From: Actinidia chinensis
Taxonomy: Eukaryota; Streptophyta; Magnoliopsida; Ericales; Actinidiaceae
Assembly: GCA_009663005.1 (NCBI GenBank)
Contig: VIGQ01000478.1
Location: 15,001-26,031 of the forward strand
Length of the DNA: 11,031 nucleotides
Direction of reading: 5' to 3'
Shown here: positions 1 through 7,298 of the stretch, piece by piece
How positions within the stretch are numbered: the first letter of the stretch is position 1
How the letters are laid out: every line of letters begins with the position of its first letter
Program-made: the position numbers and the translations under genes
Notes under the pieces: model-generated
The model's database searches: none
What the model saw: only the letters and a program-made list of their open reading frames with translations
What the model was told of the DNA's origin: nothing

Positions 1-759
1 TTGTTATTAGATAATGTAATTATTTTTAAGTAAAATATATCAACCAAATGACATATGCATCTCATATAAAATCAAAATAATAGGATTGGTGCAGTCTCAT
101 AATATGTTATATTTTGGGCCTTTTCAATATTAATTGGAGTATAACACATGAAGTTGTGGGCTAGTAGATAGAACTCTTAGAAAATATAAGGAGTCATTTT
201 ATATTTATCAAGAGAATATTTTAAAAAGGATATTGTCTCATCGTCATATTGATATTCCATTATTCTATTTTAAGATCTTTCAAAATATATGTCTGTTCGA
301 AACATAATTTAACTTTGACTTTCATCAAAACCTCAAAATAAATTAGATGCAATTTCAATGTTAGGTGGGGAGAAGCTCAAATGTTAAACACCTAAAACCT
401 GTTCATGCTCCCCCCGATTTTTTAATGTTAATTTGCACAAAACATAAACTACAAGGAGGTAAAATGAATTTTTCCAGAAAGAAAAATGACGAATGTAGTT
501 AATTTATAAAATTATAATCATATATACATTTTCAACACATCAATATTACGAGTCCTTTTCGGCAAACAATAGCTATAAGCTAGTTTAATAGTTTAGAAAA
601 AGAATCAATTTTTTTACGCCTTTTTTTTTCTTCCTGAAATTGCTTCCATATTTTCAAAAGGAATTGCTAGTCATTAATTAATTAGTTAATGACCCTATTA
701 CAAAAAAAAGGAGTGCATAAATTGTTAGTCAATGCTTATCTATAAATATATATACGAGG
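1..759. other. AT-rich intergenic sequence, no gene seen
   Basis: I see no coding potential and no recognisable transposon domain here. Long runs of A and T, stop codons in all frames and a few short homopolymers dominate. The only structure I can point to is an 8-bp inverted repeat at 670-693 (GTCATTAA, 8-nt loop, TTAATGAC). It is AT-rich and could easily be chance in this composition. Confidence 0.6.
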
Positions 760-767
760 GTATAAGT

Positions 768-896
768 CAGGGGCGGAACCAGGAGAGGCCAGCAGTGGCT
801 GGAGTCCCTCCTGACTTTTAAGAAATTATAAAATTTCTTTTAAAATATTGTTTTTACACTTTGGTCTCTCGAACTAAAATCTTGATTCCACCACTA
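768..896. mobile_element. hAT/Tip100-like MITE, 129 bp
   Basis: The left end begins CAGGGGCGGAACC and the right end reads GATTCCACCACTA, whose reverse complement TAGTGGTGGAATC matches the left end at 9 of 13 positions. Flanking 8-mers are GTATAAGT (760-767) and GTATAAGA (897-904), seven of eight identical, the size expected of a hAT target-site duplication. From family knowledge, CAGGGGCGGAG is the terminal repeat of the hAT element Tip100 of morning glory, and many plant MITEs share it. There is no transposase; the interior is short and AT-rich, so the copy is non-autonomous and would have depended on an enzyme encoded elsewhere. The divergence of the right end suggests an old insertion. Alternative: a chance fragment of another dispersed repeat carrying the same GGGGCGGA motif. 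Confidence 0.65.
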
Positions 897-1020
897 GTAT
901 AAGAGTAATTAGTATAATTATTTCGGGATTTCTAGTTAAAAAAATTAACCATTTAAACAAGGACGCAAGTCGGTTTCGGATTTTGGACGGAGTTTTTGTA
1001 AAATCCATACTTAACCTTTT

Positions 1021-1420
1021 TTAATCGAGTAGTGAATTTAAAATCTCACCCTATTCGCCGGGGAGAAAATTTGTTATATTTGTTCTTTGGCGTCGAGTGA
1101 ATCGGGTACCTGTAGGATTTAATTTGTCAAAGTGGTTGTATTATATGCAATTTGAATGATATTTTACCTTTCAACCAAGACACATAATCACAAATTATGT
1201 TGACATCACGACAAATGTTAGACTAGTTGTCGTAGGATGTTTATTCCAATCTGTGATGAAAGGACTGAAAATTGAAAAAATCTTTGGGATACAAGATAGT
1301 GATCAATTATACAATTTTTTTCCAACTTTTTTTTAATTGTCAAACAAATTCGAATCACTTTAGACAAGGTACGATGAGATAAAAAGATATAGAGAAATAA
1401 GTGCAATACAACTCATTCTT
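1021..1420 (+). repeat. Direct repeat copy A (duplicated UGT upstream region)
   Basis: This block aligns over its whole length with 2478-2900, in the same orientation. Strongest shared runs are around GATATTTTACCTTTCAAC (1157 onward), ATGTTAGACTAGTT (1215 onward), GGGATACAAGATAGTGATCA (1286 onward) and AGAGAAATAAGTGCAA at the right end. By eye the similarity is roughly 85% in the right two thirds and lower at the left. Copy B has an extra stretch of about 30 bp near 2600-2630. Neither end shows the TG...CA boundaries of an LTR. Because copy B directly precedes the UGT pseudogene, copy A is best explained as the upstream region of a second, lost tandem UGT copy; a dispersed repeat present twice is the alternative. 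Confidence 0.8.
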
Positions 1421-1815
1421 TGATCGATTAAATAACAGTGAATTTTAAGGATCATCTGTTTCTATTAATTTTGAGGGGACCCATACAATAACATGGTGAT
1501 TTGAATTTTTTATTTTAAAACTAAAAATAAATATCTAAGAGCTAGACAATATTAAATCACAATTACCATAATTTAGTACTATAACAAACATCGATGCAAG
1601 GGCGATATGATTATTATAGGTCACTCATATACTATTCAACTATGGTAAGGAATGTTGCTAAAAAGTATACTTAATAAAAAAAGGTAGTGGGTCCATTTGA
1701 ACATAACATGACAATGACTTTAGGTTTTCAGATCCATAGACTCTACAGGCACGTTGAATTTTTCAAAGGGAGTGGTTAAAGGAACTTCAATCAACCAAGA
1801 AAAGCGGCAACTGCT
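1421..1815. other. Unrelated segment interrupting copy A
   Basis: Homology between the two copies stops after 1420 and resumes at 1816, whereas in copy B the matching positions are only about 13 bp apart (2900 and 2914). So about 395 bp was either inserted into copy A or deleted from copy B. The segment is AT-rich with no coding frame. A 7-bp inverted pair GGACCCA (1476-1482) and TGGGTCC (1687-1693) lies inside it but does not coincide with its edges, so I do not call a transposon. Confidence 0.5.
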
Positions 1816-1853
1816 TCAATTCGTCAACACAAGCGTCATGAAGCCTTGTCTAG
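1816..1853 (+). repeat. Continuation of direct repeat copy A
   Basis: This short stretch (TTCAATTCGTCAACACAAGC onward, with GTCATGAAGC) aligns with 2914-2953 (TTCAAATTCGTCACCGCAAA onward, with GTCATGTATG). It restores the collinearity lost at 1420. The homology then fades before the position corresponding to the UGT TATA box, so the putative lost gene is cut off upstream of its core promoter. Confidence 0.6.
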
Positions 1854-2477
1854 GGGGTGTGAGTTTGGCAACCGAGGGAAATAAATAGAGAATAGACACA
1901 TGCGGTGATCTTGTGGCAATGTAGGTGGTTGTAGTTAGTCATCAACAACTAGATTCTAGGTGCGACACATAAACAATGAGATCGATCATTGGAGTTGTTT
2001 TTCAGAAACAACTCTCCGACGATCAAATTAGATGATTGGATAATGTATGTAGAGAGAGAGTATGTGCTCTTGGGCTGAATTCCCTACCGTTTTAAAAAAA
2101 TAAAGGCTGAACTTATATGGCACAGCTTGACGCGTGTTTTGATGTGCCAACTGTCATGTCATTGGACAAACTGAATTCGGCTCGTTTTTGGATGTTGACC
2201 GACTGTTGTGTCAATGAGAGGCGGCTTAACCCAACCATGCTCCTAGGCCTAACTAGTAACTTGTCATCATAGTGTCGACATCTCAATCTGGGCCTAGGGC
2301 CTGTCATAAGAAGCTTCGTCATTCAAGTTACTTTTTGTCCCCTGTCATACTTCGGGATCACCGTCGGTTGTTGTCTCTCGTTCAAATTTCGGTACGATTA
2401 CTTTACCGAGCTTACTAAATAGTCACAACTCAAGTGATAACCGCCTTAATTCGTACAGTACCTTTGACTCAGGTATT
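1854..2477. other. Unassigned spacer between the repeat copies
   Basis: No gene is recognisable. The part from about 2110 to 2340 is visibly richer in G and C than its surroundings. A 69-codon open frame on the minus strand (2113-2322) lies there but resembles no family I know and looks like chance. At 1992-2014 there is a perfect 9-bp stem (GAGTTGTTT / AAACAACTC) with loop TTCAG. The higher-GC piece may be an old transposon fragment, which I cannot support further. Confidence 0.45.
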
Positions 2478-2953
2478 TTACTGAGTGGTGAATTTAAAAT
2501 CTCGTACTCTATTCTCCGGGAGAAAATTTCTTAAATCTTCCCCTTTGTGGTCGAGTGAGTCAGGAACCCGTTGGATTGAATTTGCCAAAGTGATTTTTTT
2601 AAACGAGAATATCGTATTTTTTATTAGATGGAATTGAATGATATTTTACCTTTCAACCCAAGACATATAATCAGAATTTATGTTGACATCATGACAAATG
2701 TTAGACTAGTTATCGTAGGATGTTTATTCCAATACATGACAAAAAGGACCGAAAATTGAAAAAATATTTGGGATACAAGATAGTGATCAATTATACATTT
2801 TTTTTAACTTTTTTTTAATTGTCAAATAAATTTGATTCATTTGGACAAGTTACGATGAGTTAAAAGATCTAGAGAAATAAGTGCAACACGACCCACTCTT
2901 AAAACCCAAATGTTCAAATTCGTCACCGCAAACGTCATGTATGCATTAGTCTC
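2478..2953 (+). repeat. Direct repeat copy B (upstream region of the UGT pseudogene)
   Basis: This is the right-hand partner of 1021-1420 plus 1816-1853, in the same orientation and separated from it by about 1.46 kb. It ends only about 23 bp upstream of the TATA box of the UGT pseudogene, so it is the proximal upstream region of that gene. A TGACTCA motif at 2465-2471, of the GCN4/AP-1 type recognised by plant bZIP proteins, sits just outside the repeat. I attach no functional claim to it. Confidence 0.8.
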
Positions 2954-2975
2954 AAATAAGCTCCCATCTCCATCT

Positions 2976-2984
2976 CTATTTATA
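2976..2984 (+). promoter_or_regulatory. TATA box of the UGT pseudogene
   Basis: CTATTTATA lies 92 nt upstream of the ATG at 3076, in a C/T-rich context (CTCCCATCTCCATCTCTATT) typical of plant core promoters. Transcription starting about 30 nt downstream would give a 5' leader of about 60-65 nt, normal for a plant gene. This supports 3076 as the original start codon. Whether the promoter still works cannot be seen. Confidence 0.55.
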
Positions 2985-3075
2985 TCATGTTGTAAATCCT
3001 CCTTCTTCAACTCATTTCACTTGTAATTCTTCATTTCTTAAAACAAGTCACCCTATTTTCAGTTGAATCGCCAGT

Positions 3076-4506
3076 ATGGTGCACACCCACATCCTCCTCT
3101 TAACATCTCCAGCGTATGGGGCGGTCATTCCCTCTCTCCAATTCGCCAAAAACCTAATGCGAATTGGGGTTAAGGTCACCTTAGCCACAACCATCTTTGC
3201 CCATCGTCGCATAATCACCAAAATATCTCCTACCCTAGAAGGGTTAACTATGGCAACCTTCTCTGATGGCTACGATGATGGGGTGAAAGACATTCACGAC
3301 GTTGACCATTTTCTCTCTGAGTTCAAAAATCGTGGTTCACAAGCCCTTGAAGAAATCATCAGTGCCAGTGCCAAGGAAGGACAACCTGTCACGTGTTTGG
3401 TATACACCATGCTTCAACTGCAGGCAGCCAAAGTGGCACACTCCTTTCACATCAAATCCACGATTCTTTGGATCCAGCGGCCACTGTTTTTGATATCTTA
3501 CTACTTTTACTTCAATGGCTATGGCGAAACATTAGAAACAATAAGGGATGATTATCCCTTCTCCTCTATGGATTACCATGTCTGCCCAGCTTGACTGCCA
3601 AGATCTTCCTTCCTTATGGTCACTTCAACAAAGTACGACAAATTTGGACTGCAGGCATTGAGAGCAAACTAGATACAATTGCTAAAGCCAAGACAAAATA
3701 CTCCATAAACACTTTCGATGCTTTAGAATCGGAGCCTAAGAGCCATGAGAAGCAAAACATGATTGCGCTTGGACCATTAGTACCATCACCATTCTGGTAT
3801 GGAAAAAGATCGCTTTGATGTTCTTTTCGGGGTGACCACTTCGAAAAAATCAAGGACTATGTTGAGGGTTGGATTTGAAGTTACAATCTTCGGCGTTTAT
3901 GTATCATTTGGAACAATCCCTTGGTAGTGCTATCGAAGCGACAAAGGGCGGAGATGTTGCACGTGGATTGTTGAAAAGCCATCGGCCATTTCATGTGGGT
4001 GATCAAGGATAATACGAAAATGGGGAGGAAATATGAAGATAATTTAAGTTGTTCAGAATTACTCGCAACACCTAGGGATGGATCGTGCCATGGTGTTCCC
4101 AAGTTAATGTTCTTTCCCACCTCATGGGACCTTCTTACTCATTGTGGGTGGAATTCAACGTTGGAGGCTTGGTTATGGTGTCCGATGGTGGGTTCCCACA
4201 CTTACAGATCAAACTGACGAATGCAAAAAACTTATAGAAGACGTGTCAGGACCGGGGTAAGGGTTGAATGAAAGTGAATGAAGAAGGAATGTTGAGGTGA
4301 TGAGATCACAAGTTGTATAGAAGTGATTATGGAGGGGGAAGAGGTGGGAAGAACTGAAGAGAAATGCCTAAGAAAATGAAAAAGAATTTGGCAAGGGAAG
4401 CATACATGGAAGGTGGATCCACGACATGAACCTGAGTTTTTTTTGGGCTTTTGTGGAGGAGGTTGGAGGCATAGTTCGTTTTTCAGTGACAGTTATGTAT
4501 TTCTAG
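3076..4506 (+). pseudogene. UDP-glycosyltransferase pseudogene, UGT75-like, full length but multiply frameshifted
   Basis: The ancestral enzyme would transfer a sugar, usually glucose from UDP-glucose, to a small acceptor in the cytosol; UGT75 members act on anthocyanins, crocetin, hormones and other phenolics. The N-terminal acceptor domain is seen in FSDGYDDG (residues 62-69) and PVTCLVYT (104-111), both typical of UGT75. Later landmarks are NTFDALE (about 3705-3725), VYVSFGTI (3895-3918), WVIKD (about 3996-4010), WCSQVNVLSH (4091-4120), HCGWNSTLE (4140-4166), TDQ (4204-4212), LIEDV (4231-4245) and LAREA (4388-4402). A stop at 4504-4506 gives about 477 codons, normal for the family, with no intron. 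These pieces lie in all three frames; I count about 24 frame changes, plus stops such as TGA at 3594 and 3816. No functional enzyme is possible from this sequence. The subfamily is inferred from motifs; the acceptor is unknown. Confidence 0.95.
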
Positions 4507-4765
4507 TGTAAAGGTTTCTACACAAAATTTTGTTATTTAATTACTCCCGATTGTTTAATTGTTGGGGTTCGTCTTTTGACAAAGATTTAGAAATTTCATA
4601 TTTATTGTATTCTTAAAAAAATAAAATAATTTTTTTATATTACTCATATTATTTTTATTTGTAATAATTTCTTTTTCCAATCCAATTTTTTATAGTTTCC
4701 CAATATTTTGTACTTTCTCAAAACATTAATTAATATCTAATGCAAAAAAAATAAACACTAACCAC
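4507..4765. other. 3' flank of the UGT pseudogene
   Basis: This AT-rich stretch contains an AATAAA hexamer at 4620-4625, about 115 nt after the terminal stop of the pseudogene, followed by T-rich sequence. That arrangement would suit a plant 3' untranslated region and poly(A) signal, but AATAAA is frequent by chance in such AT-rich DNA. Nothing else is recognisable. Confidence 0.35.
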
Positions 4766-4875
4766 GTCTGACTAGCTTGTTTGAACATAGCTAAACTTGG
4801 CTCTCAGTGTCATTACCCATCTTGTTTGATGACCAAACTAGTTCTATAAGGAAACATGATCAAACTAGTTCAGAC
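4766..4875. repeat. Imperfect inverted repeat, about 110 bp
   Basis: The left arm 4766-4788 (GTCTGACTAGCTTGTTTGAA...) and the right arm 4856-4875 (ATGATCAAACTAGTTCAGAC) are complementary apart from a few gaps and mismatches. An additional CAAACTAGTT copy lies at 4834-4843. The layout resembles a small foldback element with terminal arms of about 20 bp, but I could not find a clear target-site duplication. Confidence 0.4.
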
Positions 4876-5009
4876 ATAGAAAGAATTTAGGGACAATGAT
4901 ATTTAGGACCTATTAATTATATTTGTATAAGCTTCATAACTACGTTTCAATTAACCATCTAGTTCTATCTTTCATTTTTATTCAAACGGAACAGGAGGAA
5001 GAATGAGGA

Positions 5010-5207
5010 ACAGTAGGTTTTCTGTGTGGGAGAGAGAAAGTGAGAGAATTGGGTAACTGTGCACTCAACGATGAAAAAAGGGGAAGAAGTAGAATGTCAG
5101 AGCGTCTCTTATTCTATTGTGTGCTTTAAAGAGAAAAATTGGGCTCGTCTTTGTTGGATTCGGATCGTCCAAAGTTCGTGTGTTTGTGAAGTATTTTTGG
5201 AGTGTAT
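5010..5207 (-). promoter_or_regulatory. Possible orphan core promoter and 5' leader, minus strand
   Basis: Read on the minus strand, the palindrome array (5208-5295) would be followed by less AT-rich sequence and then a CT-rich tract at about 5015-5048 (CTCTCACTTTCTCTCTCCC). In plants such pyrimidine patches cluster at core promoters and 5' leaders. No coding exon follows downstream on that strand: the sequence below 4990 is AT-rich. The element would therefore be a promoter cut off from its gene, or part of an LTR. This is inference from composition and order only. Confidence 0.2.
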
Positions 5208-5310
5208 AAAACGATGTCGTTTTGTATATTTCAGGACCTCATGATCAAGAAACGACGTCGTTTTAGTCCTAAAATATACAAAACGACGTCGTTTTGTACA
5301 TTTCCGGACC
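5208..5310. repeat. Array of three AAAACGACGTCGTTTT-type palindromes
   Basis: Three 16-bp sites lie at 5208-5223 (AAAACGATGTCGTTTT, one base off the perfect palindrome), 5249-5264 (GAAACGACGTCGTTTT) and 5280-5295 (AAAACGACGTCGTTTT, perfect). Sites one and three begin a 31-bp direct repeat (5208-5238 and 5280-5310, 28 of 31 identical). In addition 5216-5237 and 5266-5287 form a 22-bp inverted repeat with one mismatch, and site two sits in its 28-nt loop. The core GACGTC is the ACGT-type C-box bound by plant bZIP factors, so a regulatory role is possible. I cannot tell from sequence whether it is a regulatory module or a mobile palindromic repeat. Confidence 0.75.
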
Positions 5311-5493
5311 ACTACACAGCCCCGCACTTCAGAGAATCCGATCTCGTCTTTGATGGGGTTTCTTTGATACTGAGAGAGAAAAGTAGAGCTAAGAATTGGG
5401 ATAGAGTGTCATCGGTTCAACACTTTTCAACTCAGAATTGGTTTGTTGGCATTGATGAGATAAATTATATCTAGTTACGGAGCATAAGTCCTA

Positions 5494-5682
5494 AATAGAT
5501 TTGAATATTTAAAATCTGGAAATGATTCTACAAACTCCCCAAAAAATGATATCTAACACTCCAAAATAAAGGAGTGTAGAAAATCAACACTATAATGATA
5601 TTGATTTCTACATCCTATTGTTGGAGTGTGGATATTAAAAAATGGATTGTAGAATAAATTTTTTCTTAAATATTCACCTATT
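5494..5682. mobile_element. Nested foldback MITE-like element, 189 bp
   Basis: The outer arms pair TGAATATTTAA (5502-5512) with TTAAATATTCA (5666-5676), flanked by AATAG (5494-5498) and CTATT (5678-5682). The middle arms run from ATTCTACA at 5525 through ACACTCCAA (ending 5563), and from TTGGAGTGT at 5621 to AGAAT at 5655. The inner hairpin pairs 5571-5587 (GGAGTGTAGAAAATCAA) with 5601-5615 (TTGATTTCTACATCC). Almost the whole element can therefore fold into one long hairpin. It has no coding capacity. I could not fix a target-site duplication or the superfamily. Confidence 0.65.
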
Positions 5683-5718
5683 GCAAAAAATACAAAAAAG
5701 ACCATAGAAACATGACTC

Positions 5719-5911
5719 AAAACTTTATGACTGATAAAATTCTAAATGTTATTCAAACTTATAATTACTGTAAAAAATATAAAAATTTATATGACTGCTA
5801 AATTTATGATTGTTAAATTTATAGGGCCACAGGTGAGAATTCATAAAAAATACTAATATTTATATAATTTATAAATTTATAACTGATAAATTTATCACTG
5901 TTAAACTGTAT
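5719..5911 (+). repeat. Three degenerate copies of an AT-rich unit of about 40 bp
   Basis: Copies lie near 5719-5760 (TTTATGACTGATAAAATTCT...), 5782-5821 (TTATATGACTGCTAAATTTA...) and 5872-5911 (TTTATAACTGATAAATTTAT...). All three share the order TATGACTG, TAAATTT, a gap and TGTTAAA or a variant of it. They are unequally spaced and diverged. Low complexity makes part of the likeness chance. Confidence 0.35.
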
Positions 5912-6069
5912 GAAAAAAATTATTTTTATATGTTCTTAAAAATTAGTTTTTCGGTAAGAGTTGGATTATTCAAACTAAAAGTGAAGGGAACAAAATGACT
6001 TTAGACTGAAAGTGCAGAGGTGTAAAGTGTAATCTACTTAGAGGCAAAGTGACATGGGCCATATAACTG

Positions 6070-6375
6070 GTGGTGGTTGTTGATCGTTTTTCTAAGTATG
6101 TGAGTTTTATTCCTGTACCACATGCATGTCTAGCGGATGTGGCCGCTGATTTGTTTTACAAATATGTGATGAAATATTTTGAATTGCCAAAGAATATTGT
6201 AAGTGAAAGCTGAGACACTTGGTTTACCGGATAGTTCAGGACAGTGCTACTCAATTTGATGGGATCGAAATTGGCATTTTTCTCATCCGATCGTATTAAA
6301 AAAGGAGCTATTGAATGGGCAGTTGGAGGAATATCTCCATCATTATGTGACAATCAATCAGAAGTGTTAAAATAA
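6070..6375 (+). pseudogene. Ty3/gypsy retrotransposon integrase fragment, degraded
   Basis: From 6070 the frame reads VVVVDRFSKYVSFIPVPHAC, then LADVAADLF, KYFELPKNIVSES, DTWFTG and LNLMGSKLAFFS, the start of the integrase core (catalytic DDE domain) of plant Ty3/gypsy elements, which inserts the element's cDNA into chromosomes. The D of VVDRFSKY and that of the DT(R)FTG motif are conserved core landmarks. Two in-frame stops (TGA 6211-6213, TAG 6232-6234) interrupt it. After about 6285 the match moves to another frame, where QLEEYLHHYVTINQ (6320-6361) appears, so there is a frameshift and the usual HPQTDGQ segment is eroded. No reverse transcriptase, protease or gag lies next to it. It is a dead internal fragment of about 300 bp; the lineage is not resolved. 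Confidence 0.85.
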
Positions 6376-7120
6376 AGGTTATTTGTTTTTAATGACAAAG
6401 ATAAGTCTAATATAAGCTTTTGATGAAAATTTCATCAAGAAAGGAAAATTTAATCTATGCCTGTTTAAGCTCAACATAGTCATGAACAAAGTTGTTTAAG
6501 ATTAAAAGCAATTGTATAAATTAGTTAAAACGAATTTGAATTACAAGTTCTAAGACACACTAATTCACTCACTTTTGAAAGGATAATAGCGGTCTTAAAG
6601 GAAGGCTCACTCACGATTAAAGTAAAAGTTGAAACTCTTCACAAGTTGTAATCAATATAATTGAGCATAATAAAAGTGATAGCAAAATTAAAACAACATC
6701 CAAACTCAATTTGATAACTCAACCGCTTGAATTGATAAAAGAAACAAATTAAAACTGTTTCTATCATAAGTTAATTCGGTCGATCGAAGCTTGAGAGGCA
6801 CAGCCGAAGCTCGAAAGAACAAACACAAATGAAGACTTGATTACTGGAAATCCAGTTCAGGGACGACCGAAGTTAGAAAGACACTACTAATTACACCATA
6901 AAAGTGTAATTATAGGTATTTAATTCGTATTTTGTTAGACTTAGATTAGCTTTAATTTTTTGATTTTAGTTAGATATTTGTTTGATTATATTTTATGTCT
7001 GTTTTGTAGATTATAGGAATTAATAAAAATAAAAAGACGCAAAATATCATCCAAAAGGTCACTACCAGTCGTGATTTAGAACTACCATTGTAATTCACCC
7101 TCATGTCTTCTCTTCTCTTT
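6376..7120. other. AT-rich sequence, probably transposon debris, no gene
   Basis: No coding frame is supported. Two perfect small stems are present: TTGATGAAA / TTTCATCAA around a single A (6420-6438), and TAATTACAC / GTGTAATTA around CATAAAA (6888-6912). A related pair of short phrases recurs, GCCGAAGCTCGAAAGA (6802 onward) and ACCGAAGTTAGAAAGA (6866 onward). The stretch after 6903 has the T-rich, TAGTTAG/TATTTT flavour I associate with plant LTRs, but no LTR boundary can be drawn. Confidence 0.4.
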
Positions 7121-7122
7121 GT

Positions 7123-7298
7123 GGTGTGTGTGTGTGAATTATATAATATATAAGTTTTTCACACACCTTCTATCTTTCCACACTCTCTTTTTTTCTCTTC
7201 CTATCATGATTTCTTTCACCCCATCTACTTCTCGCTTCTCTCGTATATTTATATCTCTCCATATATATACTTCTTATATAATATATATATATATATAT
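7123..7298. repeat. GT/AC hairpin and (TA)n microsatellites
   Basis: GGTGTGTGTGTGTGAA (7123-7138) and TTCACACACC (7158-7167) form an inverted repeat with an AT-rich loop. The run at 7275-7298 is nearly pure alternating AT, and a shorter alternating tract starts near 7261. Between them the plus strand is strongly pyrimidine-rich (CTCTTTTTTTCTCTTCC and similar). Open frames crossing this region on either strand are simple-sequence translations and are not called. Confidence 0.7.

Noticed and set aside
1218..1406. 62-codon minus-strand frame inside repeat copy A
   Set aside because: The corresponding part of copy B carries indels relative to copy A and shows no matching open frame, so nothing suggests selection on this frame.
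1021..2900. The two repeat copies as the LTR pair of a retrotransposon
   Set aside because: No TG...CA ends, no target-site duplication, no primer-binding site or polypurine tract, and no retroviral domain in the roughly 1 kb between them.
3302..3493. Second open frame overlapping the UGT N-terminal part
   Set aside because: It is an out-of-frame shadow of the UGT coding sequence; the F1 frame carries all family motifs over this stretch.
3620..4120. Minus-strand open frames across the UGT body
   Set aside because: They are antisense shadows of the glycosyltransferase sequence and show no motif of their own.
5059..5474. Open frames on both strands over the palindrome array, with a repeated RRRFVYF-like peptide
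   Set aside because: The peptide repeat is a direct consequence of the repeated DNA palindromes; both strands are open because the palindromes read alike in both directions.
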